DNA from: an uncultured Gammaproteobacteria bacterium
GTDB taxonomy: Bacteria; Pseudomonadota; Gammaproteobacteria; Enterobacterales; Psychrobiaceae
DNA length: 64,000 bases
NCBI GenBank assembly: GCA_937139475.1
Contig: CAKZQF010000102.1
Span: 46,394 to 110,393, forward strand
Reading direction: 5' to 3'
The position numbers and the translations under genes were made by a program. Below, one piece after another: positions 58,705 to 64,000 of this stretch. The first letter of the stretch is position 1; every line of letters starts with the position of its first letter. The notes beneath the pieces were generated by a model. That model saw only the letters and a list, made by a program, of their open reading frames with translations. It made no database searches and had not been told where the DNA came from.

Positions 58705-59763
58705 TTAGCTTCCAATTGCATGCTTAATAATTGATGCCGCTTCACGCTGCAACGGTAAAATAATCGAAAAGTTAGATCCTTTACCTATTTGAGAAATAAG
58801 ATGTAACTTTCCTTTATGCGATTTTGCCACCGACTGTACTACCGCCAAACCAAGCCCAGTGCCTTGGCTTCGAGTGGTAAAGAATGGTTCAAAAATCTTT
58901 TTCTGCTGTTCCTGACTTATTCCCGGGCCATTATCAACCAGCGAAATCTCTACTTCACTTTCGCCATATCGCCGTGCTACTAAATGCATTAACAGACCAC
59001 TAGGTTTAGCTTGAATGGCATTTTGGATTAGGTTGGTTATCGCGCCACTAAGGGCACTGCGATTACCTAATATTAAGAGGTCAGGCTCAGGCAGGGTCAC
59101 CATCAAATTCGCTTTATGTTGCGTCATCATCGCATCACTCGAGTCTTTCACTTCGCTTAATAATTCCTGCAACGATAATTCATTGGCTAACTGCCCATTA
59201 TCACTTTTAGCAAACATTAGCATGTCATTCACTTGGCTCTCCAAGTCTTTCAACCGGGCCATTAGCTTGTCATGAAAGCGCTCTTTGGCGTGTTCTGGCA
59301 TCACATTGCTTTTTAAATTAGCCGCGTAGAGCATAGCTGCGGAGAGTGGTGTTCTAACTTGATGCGCTAGTGAAGCAACCATTTTCCCCAATGCTGATAA
59401 ACGTTGCATATGCGCCATGTTGTTTTGTAATTGGCGAGTTTCGGTCAAGTCCGTTAATAAAATCAACTGGCCATCTTCAGGTGCCAGCGACGAGGTTGCG
59501 ATCTTTAAGCGACGCCCATCTTTTAATGACACCTCATGGCCGTCATCTGCTCTCGGTTCAAAGGACTGATTAATCACACTAAACCACTTTTGACCGATGA
59601 TATTACGACCAAAGAAACTCAGCGCCATTTTGTTGGCCTCTTCCACTAAACCATTACCATCAAGAATAATCACACCAGAGGGAAGGATATCAACCAAATG
59701 TGCCAGACGGTTTTGCGATACCTTATTTTGCTCTGAGTTAATTGCGTTGATATGTTGGGCCAT
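58705..59763 (-). CDS. flrB: Flagellar sensor kinase FlrB (FleS)
   Basis: 352 aa, soluble. A PAS domain (about 20-105, LVDILPSGVIILDGNGLVEEANKMALSFFG), a HisKA domain with phospho-His H134 in SLAHQVRTPLSAAML and a HATPase domain (NLIQNAIQAK, LVDNGPGIS, GTGLGLAVVQSV). It phosphorylates FlrC. ATG at 59763 has GAGG five bases upstream; a GTG two codons earlier is also in frame. It is transcribed from the sigma-54 promoter at 59810-59826. Confidence 0.95.
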   Translation of the reverse strand: MAQHINAINSEQNKVSQNRLAHLVDILPSGVIILDGNGLVEEANKMALSFFGRNIIGQKWFSVINQSFEPRADDGHEVSLKDGRRLKIATSSLAPEDGQLILLTDLTETRQLQNNMAHMQRLSALGKMVASLAHQVRTPLSAAMLYAANLKSNVMPEHAKERFHDKLMARLKDLESQVNDMLMFAKSDNGQLANELSLQELLSEVKDSSDAMMTQHKANLMVTLPEPDLLILGNRSALSGAITNLIQNAIQAKPSGLLMHLVARRYGESEVEISLVDNGPGISQEQQKKIFEPFFTTRSQGTGLGLAVVQSVAKSHKGKLHLISQIGKGSNFSIILPLQREAASIIKHAIGS

Positions 59764-59809
59764 GGGCACCTCGTCAATATTTTGTCTTTAACTTAATACT
59801 AACGAATAA

Positions 59810-59826
59810 TGCACTTACCGTGCCAA
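59810..59826 (-). promoter_or_regulatory. Sigma-54 promoter of flrBC
   Basis: TTGGCACGGTAAGTGCA on the minus strand has a perfect TGGCACG -24 element and GTGCA at -12. It is 47 bases before the flrB ATG and just after the flrA terminator. Confidence 0.88.
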
Positions 59827-59853
59827 AGAGTAACCAGTTGTTTTAAAACAATA

Positions 59854-59880
59854 AAAACCCGCCTGAGCGGGTTTTATTTA
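59854..59880 (-). terminator. Terminator of flrA
   Basis: AAAACCCGC and GCGGGTTTT form a 9-bp stem with loop CTGA. It is flanked by T-rich sequence on both strands. Confidence 0.9.
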
Positions 59881-59903
59881 TTAATGGCTGGCGAAAAACT
59901 GAA

Positions 59904-61349
59904 TTAGTTGTCCTTTGACATTCCGTACTTGCGCATTTTTTCGACCAGGGTCGTTCGGCGCATACCAAGCACTTCCGCTGCGCGCGATACCACATAGTCC
60001 TGCTGCTCTAAAGCTTGTCGAATTAAATCCACCTCTAACTCAGACAGCATTTCTTTAAGGTTTACCCCCTCCGCCGGTAGTTCGGTTACCATATTTTTCT
60101 CTGGTAACTCTATCTCTTCCTCGCCACTAAATAACGCAGCAAACGCATCTTGCTCTTGTAACTCTTCTGGGTAGTCTGGTTGGAACTCAGGTACATCTAG
60201 ATGACGATATTTTGCGGGCAAGTCGTTTACATCAATGAGATTGTTTGGATACAGAATAACAAGCCGTTCGACCAGATTACTCAGCTCCCTGACGTTTCCT
60301 GACCAATCATGTAGCATGAGGGATTCCATACAGCGCTGGGTAAAACGTATTGTGGTGTCATAAGCCGATTGCATTCGCGTTATCAGCTCTTGTAATAACA
60401 GCGGAATATCATCTTTGCGCTCACGCAGGGCGGGCATTTCTATCGGGAAGACATTAAGACGATAAAATAAATCTTCTCTAAACTTTCCTTCACTGATGCG
60501 ATCTTCTAATTGCTGATGCGTTGCCGCCACAATCCGCACATCACACACTAAGGTTTTATTACCACCAACTCGCTCAAAGGTTCGCTCTTGCAAAACACGT
60601 AACAGTTTCACCTGCATCGGTTGTGGCATATCACCGATTTCATCTAAAAATAATGTGCCCCCTTCAGCCAATTCAAAACGCCCTTTACGAGCGGTAAAAG
60701 CACCAGTAAATGCGCCTTTTTCATGACCAAACAGTTCACTCTCTAATAGCTCGGGGGGGATGGCGCCACAGTTAACTGGAATAAATGGCCCCTCACGGCG
60801 CTTAGAATAATAGTGTACATTACGCGCTACCACTTCCTTACCAGTGCCCGACTCTCCAAGCACTAAAACATTGGCATCTGTTGAAGCAACTTGCTCAATC
60901 AGCACGCGAACATCTTGAATATTGGCACTGCGGCCAACCAGACTGCGAAATAGCATTGAAGATGAACCAGCAATTGAATTAATCCCCGGGCGCTTATTAA
61001 TGAAATCTTGGCAATGATGCAGCTCTTGGGTTAGTTGCGCATAATAAAATGGCAGTTCAATGTGACCAACTAAATTAGGGGGCTGTGGTGACGTTTGGTT
61101 ATTACTTTCACCAATCAACAAAAATGGCTGCTTTGGATATTGCGCAAGAAACTGTGATGTCGGCCCCAACGTATCATAATCGATAATGAGACTACGGTAG
61201 ATAATATCATTGGTGTTTAACGCGTCTACCAACGCCTCTAGACTATTAAAAGAGGCGACAGATTCACCGATGAATTCCAATATGGTATTCAGTTTTTCTA
61301 ATTGAGCCGGGTTAGCGCTACAAATTAAAATAGAGTCAGAAAGTTGCAT
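59904..61349 (-). CDS. flrA: Master flagellar activator FlrA (FleQ)
   Basis: 481 aa. A receiver-like domain (1-120) lacks the usual acidic cluster, as in FlrA/FleQ. The AAA+ domain has Walker A GESGTGKE at 165-172 and GAFTGA at 212-217. The C-terminal HTH is [27 protein letters not shown]. FlrA sits at the top of the flagellar hierarchy and switches on flrBC with sigma-54. In Vibrio and Pseudomonas its activity is inhibited by c-di-GMP and by FlhG; flhG is present in this window. Confidence 0.96.
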   Translation of the reverse strand: MQLSDSILICSANPAQLEKLNTILEFIGESVASFNSLEALVDALNTNDIIYRSLIIDYDTLGPTSQFLAQYPKQPFLLIGESNNQTSPQPPNLVGHIELPFYYAQLTQELHHCQDFINKRPGINSIAGSSSMLFRSLVGRSANIQDVRVLIEQVASTDANVLVLGESGTGKEVVARNVHYYSKRREGPFIPVNCGAIPPELLESELFGHEKGAFTGAFTARKGRFELAEGGTLFLDEIGDMPQPMQVKLLRVLQERTFERVGGNKTLVCDVRIVAATHQQLEDRISEGKFREDLFYRLNVFPIEMPALRERKDDIPLLLQELITRMQSAYDTTIRFTQRCMESLMLHDWSGNVRELSNLVERLVILYPNNLIDVNDLPAKYRHLDVPEFQPDYPEELQEQDAFAALFSGEEEIELPEKNMVTELPAEGVNLKEMLSELEVDLIRQALEQQDYVVSRAAEVLGMRRTTLVEKMRKYGMSKDN

Positions 61350-61734
61350 TGTGAAAAATTACCTTTTTATCAATAATTCCGATTCCGTGGAATTAAAAAA
61401 CCGAATAAACAGTCAAAAATTAGAACATTCTATTAAGGGCCGTCATTTTACCTGCCATTATAAAAACTTAGCAACAGTCAATTTATTGGCGGATAGTATT
61501 AGAACAGCAACCACAAATAGTGTCAAACTAAAATGGCATAAGTATTGCTTAGTTATTAATGTAAGTACTGATGTAAGTATTTAAAGCTAGATAATGTCAA
61601 ATTACCGTATAATTGATGATCTAGTAGCCGTATATACGCCAATAGTCATGGCGCATAGTAAAAAGATACTATAGTCTAGACGCAGCGTTTTATTTTAATC
61701 ACTATTAAATAGTTTATTTTGTTGGAGCTTTTGT
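61350..61734. other. Divergent region between flrA and fliS
   Basis: 385 bases, AT-rich, holding the outward promoters of flrA and fliS. No sigma-54 or sigma-28 motif is convincing. A 77-codon ORF at 61351-61584 starts with GTG right beside the flrA start and looks spurious. Confidence 0.5.
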
Positions 61735-62139
61735 ATGACTCGCTTATCAATTAAAAAATACCGTCAAACGAGTATTAATAATAAGGCTGAAGAAAGCCCG
61801 CACCAGTTAGTTTTAGAGCTATTCAAGCAAATATTAGGCAATATTGCAGCGGCTAAAGGGGCTATTGCCCAAGGCGACATTGAAAAGCGCAACAAGTTAT
61901 TAAATCAAGCAATCACTTTAATTGGAGTTTTAGAGGGTTCGCTAGATTTTAACCAAGGTGGGGAGATTTCAGACAATTTAGCTTCACTCTATGAGTATGC
62001 GATTCATTTGTTGTTCCAAGCAAACTTAAACAATACAGAAAAAGAACTTGATGAAGCGCTACAAATTTTATTGCCGCTACGCAGTGCTTGGGAACAGATC
62101 CCGCAAGAAGAGCAAGATAAAGTGCAATTTAGTGAGTAA
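61735..62139 (+). CDS. fliS: Flagellin chaperone FliS
   Basis: 134 aa helical protein. KKYRQTSINNKAEESPHQLVLELFKQILGNIAAAKGAIAQGDIEKRNKLLNQAITLIGVLEGSLDFNQGGEISDNLASLYEYAI is the FliS pattern. It binds the flagellin C-terminus and prevents early polymerisation. GGAG lies eight bases before the ATG. Unlike all other flagellar genes of the window it is on the plus strand together with fliT. Confidence 0.93.
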   Translation: MTRLSIKKYRQTSINNKAEESPHQLVLELFKQILGNIAAAKGAIAQGDIEKRNKLLNQAITLIGVLEGSLDFNQGGEISDNLASLYEYAIHLLFQANLNNTEKELDEALQILLPLRSAWEQIPQEEQDKVQFSE

Positions 62140-62150
62140 ATTAAACGCCT

Positions 62151-62480
62151 ATGAGTAGTGAATTGCAGCAGCAAATTGAACTTAGCATTGAGCAGTCTAA
62201 TCAACTGCTTGATGCATTCGAACAGTTTCATCTTGACAATAGTGATGAAAACTTAGAGAAGATTAATTCCTTGTCCGCTCAACGAGACATTGCTTTACGT
62301 GAGCTATTTAGCCAACATCAACCACAAGCGTTGGGGTTATTTTCGCAGCAACTCAAAACCATTGGCGAGCTTGACAAGCAGCTACTATCTATCGCGAATG
62401 CACAAAAAAGCAATTTGGTAAAAAAAGTCCTAAAACAAAAGAAAAATACCAAGGCAACCAACGCCTACCTGAGTAAATAA
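62151..62480 (+). CDS. fliT: FliT-like flagellar chaperone
   Basis: 109 aa, all helical, with a Lys-rich end. The sequence itself is weakly conserved (ELSIEQSNQLLDAFEQF, LGLFSQQLKTIGELDKQLLSIA); the call rests on size, helix content and position between fliS and fliD, where FliT or the related FlaI is found. In that role it would be a chaperone of the FliD cap. It starts 11 bases after the fliS stop. Confidence 0.7.
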   Translation: MSSELQQQIELSIEQSNQLLDAFEQFHLDNSDENLEKINSLSAQRDIALRELFSQHQPQALGLFSQQLKTIGELDKQLLSIANAQKSNLVKKVLKQKKNTKATNAYLSK

Positions 62481-62490
62481 ACGAGCAACA

Positions 62491-62525
62491 AAAAAGCCGC
62501 ATTGTATTAAACAAAGCGGCTTTAA
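62491..62525. terminator. Bidirectional terminator between fliT and fliD
   Basis: AAAGCCGC and GCGGCTTT form the stem, with an A-run to the left and T-rich sequence to the right. It serves the converging fliS-fliT and fliD genes. Confidence 0.88.
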
Positions 62526-62542
62526 TCGTCTTAAGGCAGAGC

Positions 62543-64000
62543 TTATTTAGTCTGTTTAACCACACCAGGCATATTCTCTAGCTGCGACATCACATAACTA
62601 CTGGTCGAGGTCATATTAGCCACTAGCATATCCATCGCATTATATTGAGAAAGCAAGCGCGCCTCATACTTTTCCATCTTACGAGTAAATGCGGCCATAT
62701 CATCTTCTAGTTTATCTAATTGGCCTTCAAACCCTTTGATACGAGAATCAATTAGACCGCCAGATTCAGTATAGTTCTTCAATAACGACTCTGTGCTAAA
62801 CGCAAAACCTGGCTTTTCATCGGTGCCAATAAAGAAGCTTTGTACCGCATCAGGGTCTTCACTTAGCTTGTCTTTTAATACACCGCTATCAAGGGATAAC
62901 TTGCCGTATTGATCTGATTCAACCCCAAGCTGCGCGAGCGATAGCGTGCCGCCAAGCGCATCACTGCTAAATGATTGACTTAATGTACTACGTAACTTTG
63001 AGGTAACACCACGTAGCATTGAGTCACCAACCATTGGCCCGCTAATCCCCTCACCCGCTTGGCCTAATTGTTTTGCCGTATCGTAATATTCGTTATAAGC
63101 TTCAACAAATTTAGCCAGTTCTTTTTCAACTAATGAGTTGTTTTCACTAATAGAAACATTTGACACGTCATCGTCAACACCTTGTGCTTTTTTGGCGGTC
63201 AGTGTAATACCATCAATCGGATTTTTGAATTCATTGGTTGCGCTAGTTAGACTAATTTGCCCATCAATGGTAATCGAGGCATCAAGTGCCGGTTTAGTTT
63301 CAATTAAATTCGATTCAACGGTATCAGCTGGCGCAGGACCACGACTAAGTGGATCGATAAAGGTAACTAGGTTATTGAGGCTGCTGCCCACCGCTAAGGG
63401 GGTTGTACCATCGGCTTGCGTGGCGGTTATATTTAATTTATTTTCAAGCCCGGTGTTATTAGAGGTCATCACCAAGCTTTGTTTGCCATCGCTATCGGTA
63501 ATGATCGTTGCCGTTACATCATCGTTATCGGTTGAATCATTTATTTTATCGCGTACATCACTTAAGGTGTCAGTCGCACTAATATCTAGGGTAAAACCCG
63601 TGGTATTGCTAGGCGTGGAAAAAGTCATTTTCCCTTCACCGACTAATGCAGCTTCATCAAAAGGCGTTGACATCACCTTGTGCTCTTGCGCTAAATTATT
63701 AACTTTGATGTCATAACTACCCACTTGAGCCGTTTTATCCGCGGATATCGAAACGAACTCATCACCACCGCCAGAAGAACGAAGCTGATAGTTTCCCTCT
63801 TCTTTTAATTTACCCAGTGAACTAGCCAAATTGGCCAAAACTGATTTTAGCGTGCCATTAGCAGAGATATCGGTGGTTAAATCACTACCTTTTTTATTAA
63901 TACGATTTTGAAAGGGAACACGTTCAGCTTCAACAAATGCAGATACCAAATCTTGCACTGGCATACCAGAACCCATACCTGTAAATGAAATACCTGACAT
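62543..64000 (-). CDS. fliD: Flagellar filament cap protein FliD
   Basis: 485 aa; the ATG is the last three bases of the window, so the ribosome site is unseen. The N-terminus SGISFTGMGSGMPVQDLVSAFVEAERVPFQNRI is the FliD D0 start. The D2/D3 region and the C-terminal helices (LLKNYTESGGLIDSRIKGFEGQLDKLEDDMAAFTRKMEKYEARLLSQYNAMDMLV) match the family. It forms the cap under which flagellin folds. It is complete unless the true start is further upstream. Confidence 0.93.
   Translation of the reverse strand: MSGISFTGMGSGMPVQDLVSAFVEAERVPFQNRINKKGSDLTTDISANGTLKSVLANLASSLGKLKEEGNYQLRSSGGGDEFVSISADKTAQVGSYDIKVNNLAQEHKVMSTPFDEAALVGEGKMTFSTPSNTTGFTLDISATDTLSDVRDKINDSTDNDDVTATIITDSDGKQSLVMTSNNTGLENKLNITATQADGTTPLAVGSSLNNLVTFIDPLSRGPAPADTVESNLIETKPALDASITIDGQISLTSATNEFKNPIDGITLTAKKAQGVDDDVSNVSISENNSLVEKELAKFVEAYNEYYDTAKQLGQAGEGISGPMVGDSMLRGVTSKLRSTLSQSFSSDALGGTLSLAQLGVESDQYGKLSLDSGVLKDKLSEDPDAVQSFFIGTDEKPGFAFSTESLLKNYTESGGLIDSRIKGFEGQLDKLEDDMAAFTRKMEKYEARLLSQYNAMDMLVANMTSTSSYVMSQLENMPGVVKQTK

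Noticed and set aside
61351..61584. 77-codon ORF on the plus strand beside the flrA start
   Set aside because: It starts with GTG one base beyond the flrA start codon, has no ribosome site and no recognisable features, and lies in an AT-rich control region.

Overview
The window reads as chromosome of a marine gammaproteobacterium of the Alteromonadales, most like Colwelliaceae (Thalassotalea/Colwellia). This is inferred from moderate-to-low GC, a polar flagellar regulon of the FlrA-FlrB-FlrC / sigma-54 type, a ParC-ParP polar chemotaxis pair next to motC-motD, a TyrR-type regulator, and ATACCAAT...ATTGGTAT repeats. No rRNA, tRNA, CRISPR array or prophage was seen. Almost every base is coding, mostly on the minus strand.

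Layout. (1) 1-2094, minus: a 698-codon reading frame, open at the left edge, joins a DnaQ-type DEDDh exonuclease to zinc-ribbon, HTH and DDE-transposase-like sequence. (2) 2293-4060: a RegB/RegA (PrrB/PrrA-like) redox two-component pair. (3) 4472-9403: the threonine operon thrL-thrA-thrB-thrC with a complete leader peptide and attenuator. (4) 9659-14503: slyD, a DUF4136 lipoprotein, an unknown gene, an alpha/beta hydrolase, an ElaA-like acetyltransferase and a NupC-type nucleoside transporter. (5) 15084-21172: a sensor protein that stops exactly where a GGDEF domain would begin, pldA, htpX, a PqiA-like protein and a stand-alone trpB. (6) 21249-23468: maiA and tyrR, with a TyrR box in the tyrR promoter. 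(7) 23620-29048: secF, secD, yajC, tgt, queA. (8) 29153-64000: chemotaxis and flagellar genes: DUF2802 gene, cheW, parP, parC, motD, motC, cheB, cheA, cheZ, cheY, fliA, flhG, flhF, flhA, then flhB, fliR, fliQ, fliP, fliO, fliN, fliM, fliL, fliK, then fliJ, fliI, fliH, fliG, fliF, fliE, then flrC, flrB, flrA, the plus-strand pair fliS-fliT, and fliD at the right edge.

How they work together. FlrA would activate flrBC from a clear -24/-12 promoter at 59810-59826. FlrC, phosphorylated by FlrB, would then activate sigma-54 promoters seen before fliE, fliK and flhA. The flhA operon carries FlhF and FlhG (pole and number control), sigma-28 and the chemotaxis core. CheA, FliM and CheZ carry related short acidic-hydrophobic motifs that may all dock CheY.

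Main oddities: the exonuclease-transposase fusion; an in-frame TAA in fliG where the family has Gln in EHPQ, which predicts a broken flagellar switch unless it is a sequencing error; four FliM-like repeats in CheA; a terminator hairpin whose 3' arm is also the fliE sigma-54 promoter; inversion of fliS-fliT relative to neighbouring flagellar genes; and a MITE-like repeat family with four copies.
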